DNA of 64,000 nucleotides from Streptomyces sp. NRRL S-37 (lineage in GTDB: Bacteria > Actinomycetota > Actinomycetes > Streptomycetales > Streptomycetaceae). The DNA is taken from positions 232,164 through 296,163 of the forward strand of contig NZ_JOIZ01000016.1 in the NCBI RefSeq assembly GCF_000721605.1. Reading direction: 5' to 3'. Position numbers and translations under genes: made by a program. Positions 52,102 through 60,608 of the stretch are shown here, piece after piece. The notes under the pieces were generated by a model that saw nothing but the letters and a program-made list of their open reading frames with translations, did no database searches and had not been told where the DNA came from. Each line of letters begins with the position of its first letter. The stretch's first letter is position 1.

Positions 52102-52992
52102 ATGACCGACAAGCTCACCGTCAGCGTCCTGGGGACCGGCATCATGGGCGCGGCGATGGCCCGCAGCCTCCTGCGCGCGGGGCACACCGTACGGGCCTGG
52201 AACCGCACCCGCGCCAAGGCCGAACCGCTCGCCGCCGACGGCGCGCACATCGCCGGCACCCCCGCCGAGGCGGTCGAGTCCGCCGATGTCGTACTGACCA
52301 TGCTGTACGACGGCCCGGCCACCCTGGAGACGATGCGTCAGGCCGCCCCCGCCCTGCGCGGCGGGACCGTCTGGGCGCAGTCCACCACCGCGGGCGTCGA
52401 GGGCGTCGCCGAACTGGCCGGTTTCGCCCGCGAGCACGGCCTGCTCTTCTACGACGCCCCGGTCCTCGGCACCCGCCAGCCCGCCGAGGCCGGACAGCTC
52501 ACCGTGCTCGCCGCCGGACCGGCCGAGGGCCGGGACAGGGTGACACCGGTGTTCGACGCGGTGGGCGCCCGTACCGTGTGGGCCGGGGAGGACGGCGCCG
52601 CGGCCGGCGCGACCCGCCTGAAACTGGTCGCCAACAGCTGGGTGCTCGCCGCGACCACCGCCGCCGGTGAGGCCCTGGCCCTGGCCAAGGCGCTCGACGT
52701 CGCACCGGACGGCTTCCTCGACCTCATCGCCGGGGGCCCGCTCGACATGGGCTACCTGCACGCCAAGGCCGGGATGATCCTCGACGGGCGGCTGTCCCCG
52801 GCCCAGTTCGCCGTGACGACCGCGGCGAAGGACGCCAGACTGATCGTGCGGGCCGGCGAACAGCACGGGGTCCGCCTGGACGTGGCCGCCGCGAGCGCCG
52901 AACGGCTCGAGCGGGCCGGCGCCCGGGGCCACGGCGACGAGGACATGGCCGCCGCCTACTACGCCAGCTTCGACGACGACCCCACCACCTGA
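52102..52992 (+). CDS. Beta-hydroxyacid dehydrogenase (3-hydroxyisobutyrate/tartronate-semialdehyde type)
   Basis: A 296-residue NAD(P)-dependent beta-hydroxyacid dehydrogenase: N-terminal VLGTGIMGAAMARSLLRAGH, the second motif DAPVLGTRQPAEAGQL in place of DAPVSGG, and the catalytic lysine in ATRLKLVANSW. The C-terminal domain supplies the dimer interface. The changed second motif means that the substrate may not be a standard one. ATG 52102. It is in a likely operon with the ROK regulator and an F420 enzyme, which begins 32 bases later. Confidence 0.9.
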   Translation: MTDKLTVSVLGTGIMGAAMARSLLRAGHTVRAWNRTRAKAEPLAADGAHIAGTPAEAVESADVVLTMLYDGPATLETMRQAAPALRGGTVWAQSTTAGVEGVAELAGFAREHGLLFYDAPVLGTRQPAEAGQLTVLAAGPAEGRDRVTPVFDAVGARTVWAGEDGAAAGATRLKLVANSWVLAATTAAGEALALAKALDVAPDGFLDLIAGGPLDMGYLHAKAGMILDGRLSPAQFAVTTAAKDARLIVRAGEQHGVRLDVAAASAERLERAGARGHGDEDMAAAYYASFDDDPTT

Positions 52993-53024
52993 CCGGCCGA
53001 GCAGCGAACACGAAGGAGTCCGTG

Positions 53025-53444
53025 GTGTCCAAGCCCCCGCTTCCCCCCGAGGCGCAGGAACTGCTGCGCAAGCCCAACCCCTGCGTCATGGCCACGCTGC
53101 GCTCCGACGGCGCGCCCGTGTCCACCCCCACCTGGTACCTGTGGGAGGACGGCCGCGCGCTGGTCAACTTCGACGAGGGCCGGGTCCGTCTGAAGCACGT
53201 CCGCCGCGACCCCCGCGTCACCCTCACCGTCCTGGACGACGACTGGTACACCCACGTCACCCTGATCGGCCGGGTGACCGAGATCCACGACGACGAGGAC
53301 CTGGCCGACATCGACCGCCTCTCCCGCCACTACACCGGCAAGCCGTACCCGGACCGGGAGCGGACGAGGGTCAGCGGGTGGCTCGAGGTGGACCGCTGGC
53401 ACGGCTGGGGCGCGCTGAAGGACAGCGACCAGGCGGGCGGCTGA
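53025..53444 (+). CDS. F420-dependent PPOX-class oxidoreductase
   Basis: A 139-residue split-barrel protein of the TIGR03618-like F420 group: RKPNPCVMATLRSDGAP, TPTWYLWEDGRALV, KHVRRDPRVTLTVLDDD, and the late HWHGWGALK-like DRWHGWGAL. Members reduce or oxidise small molecules with F420 in the cytoplasm. GTG 53025 has AAGGAG 6 bases upstream; the adjacent GTG at 53022 is too close. Last gene of the ROK-dehydrogenase group. Confidence 0.9.
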   Translation: MSKPPLPPEAQELLRKPNPCVMATLRSDGAPVSTPTWYLWEDGRALVNFDEGRVRLKHVRRDPRVTLTVLDDDWYTHVTLIGRVTEIHDDEDLADIDRLSRHYTGKPYPDRERTRVSGWLEVDRWHGWGALKDSDQAGG

Positions 53445-53705
53445 CCCCCACCCGCGAAGTCCGGTTTCCCCGCGAGGGGGTGACGCACCTGCCCCGGCCC
53501 GCGCCCGACCGCTCCAGGCCCCTTCGGGCGCGTGCCCGCTCCGAGGAGCCGGGTGCTCCTCGGCAGGACGCGGCCGTCCGTGTACTCCCCGCGAGGTACG
53601 CACAGTGCCGCCGGCCGTACGACGCCCCGGCCCGCTCGCGGGGCGATGCTCGGAAGACGTCGCACAAGGAGCGACGTGACGGCGTATCCGAGGAGATGGA
53701 CGATC

Positions 53706-53993
53706 ATGCAGATCCTGGCGCACTTCGGCGACGGCGGGCCCGGCCCGTGGATCCTGCTCTTCCCCCTGATCTGGGCCCTGGTCATCGGCGGCGGCATCGC
53801 CCTGCTGCGCCGCACGGCGTGGCGCGGGCACCGTGGTACCGGCCCCGGACGGTTCACGGCGGAGGACACCTCGCCCCTCGCGGTGCTCGGCCACCGCTTC
53901 GCCTCCGGCGAGATCGACGAGGACGAGTACTGGCGCCGGTCGTCGGTCCTGGAGGAGCAGTTCGGCCGGCGTGGTGGGAGGGGCGGACGCTGA
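53706..53993 (+). CDS. SHOCT domain membrane protein
   Basis: A 95-residue protein: one N-terminal membrane segment (about residues 14-35), then a C-terminal SHOCT helix pair (LAVLGHRFASGEIDEDEYWRR). SHOCT domains are short oligomerisation modules found at the ends of many membrane proteins; the function is unknown. ATG 53706. The 261 bases before it show no gene; the next 96 lead to a convergent gene. Confidence 0.88.
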   Translation: MQILAHFGDGGPGPWILLFPLIWALVIGGGIALLRRTAWRGHRGTGPGRFTAEDTSPLAVLGHRFASGEIDEDEYWRRSSVLEEQFGRRGGRGGR

Positions 53994-54089
53994 CCGGCAC
54001 GACCTCCGGCGCGGGACGGGGCTCGCGGGGTGCCTCCCGGGCCTGTACGGCACCGGAGGAGGCACGATCGCCCGCGGGTGCGGTGCCGG

Positions 54090-54635
54090 TCAGCCGGGGA
54101 CGGCGGAGCGGGCGGGGGCCCGTTCGGCGTGGTGGTCCTCGGTGGTGTGTTCCACGAGGGCGATCTCCGCGAAGCGGTGGCCGGCGGGCTCGCCGGCCGT
54201 GATCCGCGGTTGCAGGTCCCCGGCGGGCGCGGCGGTCGCGGACGGTGTCGGCAGGGTGAACCACACGATCTTGCCGGACTCGCCGTCCGGCACCGCGCCC
54301 CAGCTCTCGCTCATCGCGGCGACCATCGCCAGCCCGCGCCCGCACGTGGCGAGCGGGCCCGCGTCCGCGAGGACCGGCAACCGAGGGTCGTGGTCGCGCA
54401 CCGACACCTTGAGCCGGTCGAGCAGCAGCTCGATCTCGACGGTGCACGTCTTGTCGGGCCGGGCGTGCCGGTGGACGTTGGACAACAGCTCCGTCACACC
54501 GAGCGATGCCCGGTCTATCAACGGGTCCATATGCCAGTAACGCAACTGTGCAGATACGATTCTGCGGACTTGGCCGATCCGCGACGGCAGGGCTTGGAGC
54601 TCCACCGCGCAGTGCCTGCTTGGGTGAGTGATCAC
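54090..54635 (-). CDS. RsbW-like ATP-binding protein
   Basis: A 181-residue GHKL ATPase domain protein of the anti-sigma factor/serine kinase type very common in Streptomyces. Seen: the N box ELLSNVHRHARPD, G1-like VRDHDPRLP and G2 GRGLAMVAAM, then a variable 55-residue tail. It probably binds a sigma factor or an anti-anti-sigma protein, controlled by phosphorylation (family knowledge). GTG 54635 has GGGGAG 9 bases upstream and starts the conserved domain with ITHPSRHC; longer frames to 54806 are not supported. Confidence 0.88.
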   Translation of the reverse strand: MITHPSRHCAVELQALPSRIGQVRRIVSAQLRYWHMDPLIDRASLGVTELLSNVHRHARPDKTCTVEIELLLDRLKVSVRDHDPRLPVLADAGPLATCGRGLAMVAAMSESWGAVPDGESGKIVWFTLPTPSATAAPAGDLQPRITAGEPAGHRFAEIALVEHTTEDHHAERAPARSAVPG

Positions 54636-54796
54636 GGCTGCGACTCCCCGACGTGAGGTCCGGAAGAACACGGAAGACGGATCCAGCAGGGCGCCTGCGT
54701 GACACTGCCGCCTGCTGTCGTGGCCGGCGGGCTGGTTCGCAGCGTTATCGCCGGTAAACCCAGAGTGACGTGAGACCAGCGTGACGTACGAGGCGA

Positions 54797-54811
54797 AGTG
54801 ACGCAAGTCAC
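54797..54811. promoter_or_regulatory. Possible BldD-type box
   Basis: GTGAC-GCAA-GTCAC with AGTGA...TCAC half-sites, close to the BldD consensus AGTGA-N-TCACC. It lies 163 bases upstream of the RsbW-like gene. Two further GTGACGT copies lie nearby at 54764-54787. Confidence 0.35.
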
Positions 54812-54818
54812 GGACATC

Positions 54819-55142
54819 TCAGGCGCCGCGCCCCGACGCCCGGCGCACGGCCTCGATGAAACGGCTGGCGGCGGGCGGGCCGGGTTCACCCGGCGCGGGG
54901 TCGTGATCGCCCAGGGTCAGCGAGTACCGGTTGCCGTTGAGGTCCGCGAGCGCCCGGTCCTCGGGCGCGAACCAGGGCCTGGACGCCCGTACCGCCTGCA
55001 CCGGCGCGCTGTCGATCTCGCTGCCGTAGCTGGTGAGCAGCTCCAGCCGGCCCTCGCTGATCCGGACCTGGCCGGCCCGGGTGAGCGAACGCAGCCGCTT
55101 GCCGATCCGCACGCCCGTGGCCGTGAACTCCGGCTCCGCCAT
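54819..55142 (-). CDS. Hypothetical protein
   Basis: A 107-residue protein with a beta-rich core (GVRIGKRLRSLTRAGQVRI, ELLTSYGSEIDSAPV) and a conserved-looking motif DLNGNRYSLTLGDHD. It has no signal peptide, membrane segment or known domain. ATG 55142 follows GGGGCGGGTGG. It lies between the RsbW-like gene and the cysteine desulfhydrase gene, transcribed toward the former. Function unknown. Confidence 0.75.
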   Translation of the reverse strand: MAEPEFTATGVRIGKRLRSLTRAGQVRISEGRLELLTSYGSEIDSAPVQAVRASRPWFAPEDRALADLNGNRYSLTLGDHDPAPGEPGPPAASRFIEAVRRASGRGA

Positions 55143-55360
55143 GCCACCCGCCCCCTTGTGCGCGTCGGTGTGCCGGACCGTGCTCCACGGGCCGGCTCCT
55201 GCCCAGCTCCAGTGTGCCCCCGTACGGGGCCTGCTCACGCCGGTGCAGTCTGCCCGCACCCGCCGTCGAGCACCAGTGCGCGCGTCGGCGTTCCCCGGGG
55301 CCCGGGGTGCACTCGCGCCAATGCGCCCCCCTGTCGCCACGTTGCGCGCCCCAGGGAGTC

Positions 55361-55375
55361 TTTGAGCGGCTCAAA
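55361..55375. promoter_or_regulatory. Perfect palindrome upstream of the cysteine desulfhydrase
   Basis: TTTGAGC-G-GCTCAAA, perfect 7-bp arms around one base, ends just inside the AAAGGAG ribosome site of the small ORF that follows. A protein bound here would cover the transcription start or block ribosome loading. In 331 bases between coding starts this is the clearest signal. Confidence 0.65.
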
Positions 55376-55384
55376 GGAGTGTTT

Positions 55385-55462
55385 ATGCAGGTGAGGGACG
55401 GTGCGGATGGTGTCTATGATCGGGGTGCCGGCCGCGCGGTACGCCGTCGGTGCTCAGCGTAA
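55385..55462 (+). CDS. Possible 25-residue leader ORF
   Basis: ATG 55385 with AAAGGAG 5 bases upstream opens a 25-codon frame ending RRRCSA. Its TAA stop overlaps the ribosome site of the next gene (TAAGGAG), so translation of the two could be coupled. A cysteine codon three before the stop, ahead of a cysteine-degrading enzyme, recalls amino-acid leader peptides (inference). Could also be chance. Confidence 0.45.
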   Translation: MQVRDGADGVYDRGAGRAVRRRCSA

Positions 55463-55473
55463 GGAGCCCCGCC

Positions 55474-56598
55474 GTGAGCACTCCCCGACAGACCCTGACC
55501 GGTGCCACCCTCGACGTCGACCACAGCGACGCCTCCTACCGGGCCTGGCTGAAAGAGGCCGTGCGCAGGGTGCAGGCCGACGCCAACCGCTCGGCCGACA
55601 CCCATCTGCTGCGCTTTCCGCTGCCCGAGCGGTGGGGTATCGACCTCTACCTGAAGGACGAGTCGACCCACCCCACCGGCAGCCTCAAGCACCGGCTGGC
55701 CCGCTCGCTCTTCCTCTACGGGCTGTGCAACGGCTGGATCCGTCCGGGCCGCCCGGTGATCGAGGCGTCCAGCGGTTCCACGGCCGTGTCGGAGGCGTAC
55801 TTCGCGAAGCTGATCGGTGTGCCCTTCATCGCCGTCATGCCGCGCACGACGAGCGCCGAGAAGTGCCGCCTGATCGAGTTCCACGGCGGTCGGTGCCACT
55901 TCGTGGACGACCCCCGCACGATGTACGAGGCGTCCGCCGCCCTCGCGGCGGAGACCGGCGGCCACTACATGGACCAGTTCACCTACGCCGAGCGGGCCAC
56001 CGACTGGCGGGGCAACAACAACATCGCCGAATCGATCTTCCGTCAGCTGGAGCTGGAGCGGTTCCCGGAACCCGCATGGATCGTCGCCACGGCCGGCACC
56101 GGCGGCACCTCGGCGACCCTCGCGCGCTACGTCCACTACATGCAGTACGACACCCGCGTCTGTGTCGCCGACCCGGAGAACTCGTGTTTCTTCCAGGGCT
56201 GGACCACCGGCGATCCGGGCGTCGCCTGCGACCGAGGCTCCCGGATCGAGGGCATCGGACGGCCCCGTATGGAGCCGAGTTTCGTACCCGGCGCGATCGA
56301 CCGGATGATGAAGGTGCCCGACGCGGCCAGTGTCGCCGCGGTACGGGCCCTGGAGCGGGTCATCGGCCGCAAGGCGGGCGGCTCCACCGGCACCGGGCTG
56401 TGGAGCGCGCTCAAGATCGTCGCGGAGATGGTGGCGGACGGGCGGCGGGGAAGCGTGGTGACGCTGCTGTGCGACCCGGGGGACCGGTACCTGGACAAGT
56501 ACTACTCGGACGCCTGGCTGTCCGGCCAGGGCCTGGACATCGCGCCGTACACGGCGGCGATCGACTCCCTGCTGCGGACCGGGGTCTGGCCCGACTGA
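55474..56598 (+). CDS. Cds1-type PLP-dependent cysteine desulfhydrase
   Basis: A 374-residue fold-type II PLP enzyme similar to Mycobacterium Cds1, which degrades L-cysteine to pyruvate, ammonia and H2S. Seen: Schiff-base K72 in [29 protein letters not shown] for the cofactor or substrate carboxylate, [14 protein letters not shown] for the phosphate, and late GGSTGTGLW. It is longer than cysteine synthase and lacks a CBS domain. GTG 55474 follows AAGGAG by 7 bases. A palindrome and a small ORF precede it, suggesting cysteine- or sulfide-linked control. Confidence 0.88.
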   Translation: MSTPRQTLTGATLDVDHSDASYRAWLKEAVRRVQADANRSADTHLLRFPLPERWGIDLYLKDESTHPTGSLKHRLARSLFLYGLCNGWIRPGRPVIEASSGSTAVSEAYFAKLIGVPFIAVMPRTTSAEKCRLIEFHGGRCHFVDDPRTMYEASAALAAETGGHYMDQFTYAERATDWRGNNNIAESIFRQLELERFPEPAWIVATAGTGGTSATLARYVHYMQYDTRVCVADPENSCFFQGWTTGDPGVACDRGSRIEGIGRPRMEPSFVPGAIDRMMKVPDAASVAAVRALERVIGRKAGGSTGTGLWSALKIVAEMVADGRRGSVVTLLCDPGDRYLDKYYSDAWLSGQGLDIAPYTAAIDSLLRTGVWPD

Positions 56599-56601
56599 CG
56601 G

Positions 56602-57072
56602 CTACCCCGCCAGGCGGCGGTCCAGCGCGGCCAGCGCGTTGCGGAAGGTCTGGCCCAGCCCCGGGCGCGCGGCCCTCAGCGCGAGCCGGAAGGCCGCCGT
56701 GCCGTCGGCCGCGAAGGTCCACCGGACCCGCGTGCCCGACCCGGCCGGGGTGAGCAGCCACTCCTCGGCCAGGGCCCGGGCGCCCGGCGTGTTCGTCACG
56801 TCGACGCGATAGGCGTACACCTCGGGCTCCCTGGCCACCAGGACCGTCTCACGGAACCGGGCGCCGCCCCGGAGCCGGATCTCACGCCCCGCCCCGTCGT
56901 CGAGGGGGCGGGCCAGCGTGACCGGCCCGAACCATTCCGTCCAGCCGCTCACGTCCCCGGCGAGAGCACGGTGGACCCGCTCCGGCGCGGCGGCGATCTC
57001 CCGCCCGAAGACCAGTCGTACGGGTGCCGTCGCCACGAACTCGTGCCCCACGGGGCGCAGACGGTGGGCCAT
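56602..57072 (-). CDS. SRPBCC family protein
   Basis: A 156-residue START/polyketide-cyclase-like protein: VRLVFGREIAAAPERVHRAL, the tryptophan pair in SGWTEWFGPV, and a C-terminal helix beginning RLALRAARPGLG. Such proteins bind a hydrophobic ligand in the helix-grip cavity; ligand unknown. ATG 57072 follows GAGGAGG. It is convergent with the desulfhydrase gene, with 3 bases between. Confidence 0.87.
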   Translation of the reverse strand: MAHRLRPVGHEFVATAPVRLVFGREIAAAPERVHRALAGDVSGWTEWFGPVTLARPLDDGAGREIRLRGGARFRETVLVAREPEVYAYRVDVTNTPGARALAEEWLLTPAGSGTRVRWTFAADGTAAFRLALRAARPGLGQTFRNALAALDRRLAG

Positions 57073-57138
57073 GGACACAACCTCCTCGACATACACCGGA
57101 CTTGACCGCAGGCGGGCGCACCACGGACGACGGGCCCG

Positions 57139-57978
57139 TCAGAGGTCCGCGGTCTTCGCGGACTCCTCCGGCTCGCCCGCCACCACCAGCCGCCGCAGAT
57201 GCTCGGACACCTCCGCGCGTGCCTCCGCGGGCAGCCCGGAATCCGTCACCAGGGTGTCGACCTGCTCCAGGGACGCGAACGAACTCAGCCCCACCGTGCC
57301 CCACTTGGTGTGGTCGGCGACCACGACCACCCGCCGGGCCGACTGCACCAGACGCCGGTTGGTCTCCGCCTCCGCGAGGTTCGGCGTGGACAGCCCCGCC
57401 TCCACCGATATCCCGTGCACCCCGAGGAACAGCAGGTCGAAGTGGAGCGCCGCGATCGCCTGGTCGGCCACCGGCCCCACCAGTGAGTCGGACGGCGTGC
57501 GCACCCCGCCGGTCAGGACGACCGTGGCCGCGCCCTGCCGGGTCCCCGACGTGCGCTGCGCCGCGTGGAACACATCGGCCACCCGTACCGAGTTGGTGAC
57601 CACCGTGAGGTCCGGGACGTCCACCAGCCGGTGCGCCAGCGCGAAGGTCGTCGTACCGCCCGACAGCGCGATCGCCGCGCCGGGGGAGACCAGTTCGGCC
57701 GCCGCCCGCGCGATGTCCTCCTTGGCGGTCGGCTCCAGGCCCGACTTGGCCTCGAACCCGGGCTCGTGCGTGCTCGCCTCCACCACCGGGACCGCGCCGC
57801 CGTGCACCTTCTCCAGCACGCCCTGCCGGGCCAGTGCGTCCAGGTCGCGGCGGACCGTCATGTCCGACACGCCGAGCTTGCGGGTCAGCTCGTTGACCCG
57901 GACCCCGCCCCGGCGCCGGACCTCGTCGAGGATCAGGGTGCGCCGCTGCTCCGCGAGCAGGTTCTGATTCTCGCTCAC
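57139..57978 (-). CDS. DeoR family transcriptional regulator, no sugar gene adjacent
   Basis: A 279-residue DeoR/GlpR-type repressor: HTH (VNELTRKLGVSDMTVRRDLDALARQG), then LSGGTTTFALAHRLVD, VTNSVRVADVF, VLTGGVRTPSDSLVGP and VVADHTKWG. It should sense a sugar phosphate. GTG 57978 has GGAG just upstream and gives the expected N-terminus SENQNLLAEQRR. No sugar kinase, transporter or catabolic gene adjoins it, so its targets lie elsewhere. Confidence 0.92.
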   Translation of the reverse strand: MSENQNLLAEQRRTLILDEVRRRGGVRVNELTRKLGVSDMTVRRDLDALARQGVLEKVHGGAVPVVEASTHEPGFEAKSGLEPTAKEDIARAAAELVSPGAAIALSGGTTTFALAHRLVDVPDLTVVTNSVRVADVFHAAQRTSGTRQGAATVVLTGGVRTPSDSLVGPVADQAIAALHFDLLFLGVHGISVEAGLSTPNLAEAETNRRLVQSARRVVVVADHTKWGTVGLSSFASLEQVDTLVTDSGLPAEARAEVSEHLRRLVVAGEPEESAKTADL

Positions 57979-58265
57979 GTACGCTCCGGTCCTTTCGCCG
58001 CAAACCGTCCGACACGCCCCGCACCCTCCGCGACGAGCAGGTTTCCGACCGTCATCGGTGCGCGGACGTCCCATCCTCGCATGCCGTGCCCCGCGCGGCG
58101 CCATCGGTGACTCGTCGCGCGCATGTCATTGATGCTTCGCATGCCGCTTGCCTGTCCCACGGATCGGGGAGATTACGTGACGAGAGGTGTGAGCCGTTCC
58201 GGTACGGGAGATCCTGTGCCCGCACGGACGGAGCCGACGGGGCGTCACGGGGGAAGTGCGGATCA

Positions 58266-60608
58266 GTGGAGAACGCGCAGCGGAACAGACCGGCCGAGGG
58301 CACCGACGGGACCGCCCTGGAACTCCTGGTCCACGGGGTGGGCGGCACCACCCCCCAGGAGATGCTCGACGACCCGCGCACGGTGCGGATCACCGGCGAC
58401 GACATCGCCGCCGTGTTCCGCCGCGCCGACGACGCCGACGCGGAGCACCGGCCCGCCGGACGGCGCGAGGGGCCCGTCCCCGAGGCCTACGTCTGGTGCA
58501 ACCTCACCTCCGGGAACGGCACCCGCGCCCTGTGGCTGCTGCTGCTCCCCTTCATGGTGGTCAACCTCGCCCACTGGATGCGCCCCACCGCCCACGGCCG
58601 CCGGCGCACGGTCCGGCTGTACGGGCTGCTGGTGCGGCTGGCCGGACTCAGTCTGACGGTGCTGCTCGTCGCGGCCGTCTGCGAGGTCGCCCTCGACCTG
58701 GCCGCCTGGCAGTGCGCGGGCACCCGCGCGTGCGCCGAACGGCACTCCTGGCTCGGCTTCCTCTCGCCCGTGATGTCCGACGGCGGCTGGTGGAGCGCGC
58801 CGGGCCGCAGGCTGGCGCTCGCCGCCCTGGTGCCCGCCGCCCTCACCGGCCTGCTGTGGCTGCTGTCCCTGCGCACCTGGAGCGCGTACGAGTCCCAGCA
58901 GCCGATGACCCACGACCCCGAGCCCGAGGAGGACGGCGGGCGCACCGCGCTGGGCCGGCCCGGTTTCTGGTACGGCCGGCGCCTGGTCGCCCGGCTGCGT
59001 GCCGCGCACACCGCCGCGGGACTGCTCACCGTCGCCGCCGCGGTCGGCTCCGCCGCCGCCCGCCACGACCGCGAGCCGGGCGGCCCGGCCGTCCTGGCCG
59101 TCCTCGGTGTGCTCCTGGAGGCGGCACTGGCCGCCGGGGCGTGCGCCGTGGTGGGGGTGGTGTGCCGCCGGGGCCGCTCCGAACGCCGGCTGGACGCCGG
59201 ACTCGACCGGCGCCTGGTGCGGTACCTGCCGCTCGCCGCGCTCGCCCTGCTCGCCCTCACCCTGCTCTACGCCGGGTGGGAGCGCCCCGGCTGGGAGTCG
59301 GCGGGCAGGCTGCCGGGCGACGCCACCTTCGGTGCCCTCGCCCTCGCCCAGGGCCTGCTGGTGATCGTGCTCGCCGGAGTCGCCCACAGCCTGCACCGCA
59401 CCGCCCCCGACCGGCGCGCCGCCATGCGGGGCCTGGCCGGACCGGCGGTCGCCATGCTCGCCTGCGCGCTGGGCGGCGTCATGTCCGGCGGTGTCTCCCA
59501 GCGGGTCTCCGACTGGCTGGACGGCACCGGGACCTCGATCCCCGGCCCGCCCGTGCTGCTCACCTGGCAGGCGTCCGTCATCCCGCCGCTGCTCGTCCTG
59601 GTGCTGCTGCTGTGCGGCTGGCTCGCCCGGCGCGCCTGGCGGCTCGCACGCGCGGAGCGCGCCGCCGTGGAACGCGAGTACCCCGGCGAGACGGGTGACC
59701 CCGGCCGCACCCGCCGTATCGCCTCCGTGCGCGCCATGGCCGCCCTCACCGACCGCGCGCCGCGCGTCCTCGCCGTCACCTCCGCCGCGACCCTGCTGCT
59801 GGGCGCCGGCGCCCTCGTCGGCGCCCTGACCACCGACAGGACACCCGGCGAGGCCACCCGGGGCTCGCACGCCGTCGTCCACGGCGCCGCCGAGACCGCG
59901 CAGGCGCTGGGCTCCTGGCTGATCGGACTCGGCTTCGTCCTCCTCGTCGCCTCGGGCCGCCGCGCCTACAAGGACGCCTCCGCGCGGCGCACCATCGGCA
60001 TCCTGTGGGACGTCGGCACCTTCTGGCCGCGCGCCGCGCACCCCTTCGCGCCGCCCTGCTACGCCGAGCGCGCGGTGCCCGACCTGACCTGGCGGATCGC
60101 CACCTGGACCCGGGCCACCGGCGGCCGGCTGGTGATCTCCGGCCACTCCCAGGGCAGCGTCCTCGCCGCCGCCACGGCCTGGCAGCTCCCGCCGTCCACC
60201 CGCAGACGCGTCGCGCTGCTGACCTACGGCTCCCCGCTGGAGCGGCTGTACGGCCGCTGGTTCCCGGCCCACTTCGGACCGGACGCGCTCGGCTCCCTGC
60301 ACCGGGAGGTCGACTGCTGGCGCAACCTCCACCGGCGCACCGACCCCATCGGCGGACCGATGCGGCTGCCCGGCGACTGCGGCCCCGCCGTGGACCGCCC
60401 CGCGCTCCAGGACCCCCTCGCCTACGGCCGCACCGAGTCCCACCCCCTGCCCGCGCCGATCCTCGGCCACTCCGACTACCAGGCCGACCCGGCGTTCGCC
60501 GAGGAACGGCGCCGGCTGCTCGCCCGCCTGCGTCCCGGGGTACCGGCGCCCCGGCACACGGAGGAGCCCGACGGCGCTCAGGGCAGCGCGGGCAGGTCCT
60601 CGGCGTAG
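58266..60608 (+). CDS. Multi-pass membrane protein with split alpha/beta-hydrolase fold
   Basis: A 780-residue protein. The N-terminus has [13 protein letters not shown] (residues 17-29), an oxyanion-type loop of serine hydrolases; about ten membrane segments follow between residues 85 and 570, with cytoplasmic Arg-rich loops; then the nucleophile elbow [13 protein letters not shown] (S628) and a late histidine in [10 protein letters not shown] (H735). The hydrolase parts flank the membrane region. GTG 58266 has a GGGGGAAG site upstream. Its 3' end overlaps the convergent AAA+ gene by 31 bases. A membrane-lipid hydrolase is plausible; the reaction is unknown. Confidence 0.82.
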   Translation: MENAQRNRPAEGTDGTALELLVHGVGGTTPQEMLDDPRTVRITGDDIAAVFRRADDADAEHRPAGRREGPVPEAYVWCNLTSGNGTRALWLLLLPFMVVNLAHWMRPTAHGRRRTVRLYGLLVRLAGLSLTVLLVAAVCEVALDLAAWQCAGTRACAERHSWLGFLSPVMSDGGWWSAPGRRLALAALVPAALTGLLWLLSLRTWSAYESQQPMTHDPEPEEDGGRTALGRPGFWYGRRLVARLRAAHTAAGLLTVAAAVGSAAARHDREPGGPAVLAVLGVLLEAALAAGACAVVGVVCRRGRSERRLDAGLDRRLVRYLPLAALALLALTLLYAGWERPGWESAGRLPGDATFGALALAQGLLVIVLAGVAHSLHRTAPDRRAAMRGLAGPAVAMLACALGGVMSGGVSQRVSDWLDGTGTSIPGPPVLLTWQASVIPPLLVLVLLLCGWLARRAWRLARAERAAVEREYPGETGDPGRTRRIASVRAMAALTDRAPRVLAVTSAATLLLGAGALVGALTTDRTPGEATRGSHAVVHGAAETAQALGSWLIGLGFVLLVASGRRAYKDASARRTIGILWDVGTFWPRAAHPFAPPCYAERAVPDLTWRIATWTRATGGRLVISGHSQGSVLAAATAWQLPPSTRRRVALLTYGSPLERLYGRWFPAHFGPDALGSLHREVDCWRNLHRRTDPIGGPMRLPGDCGPAVDRPALQDPLAYGRTESHPLPAPILGHSDYQADPAFAEERRRLLARLRPGVPAPRHTEEPDGAQGSAGRSSA

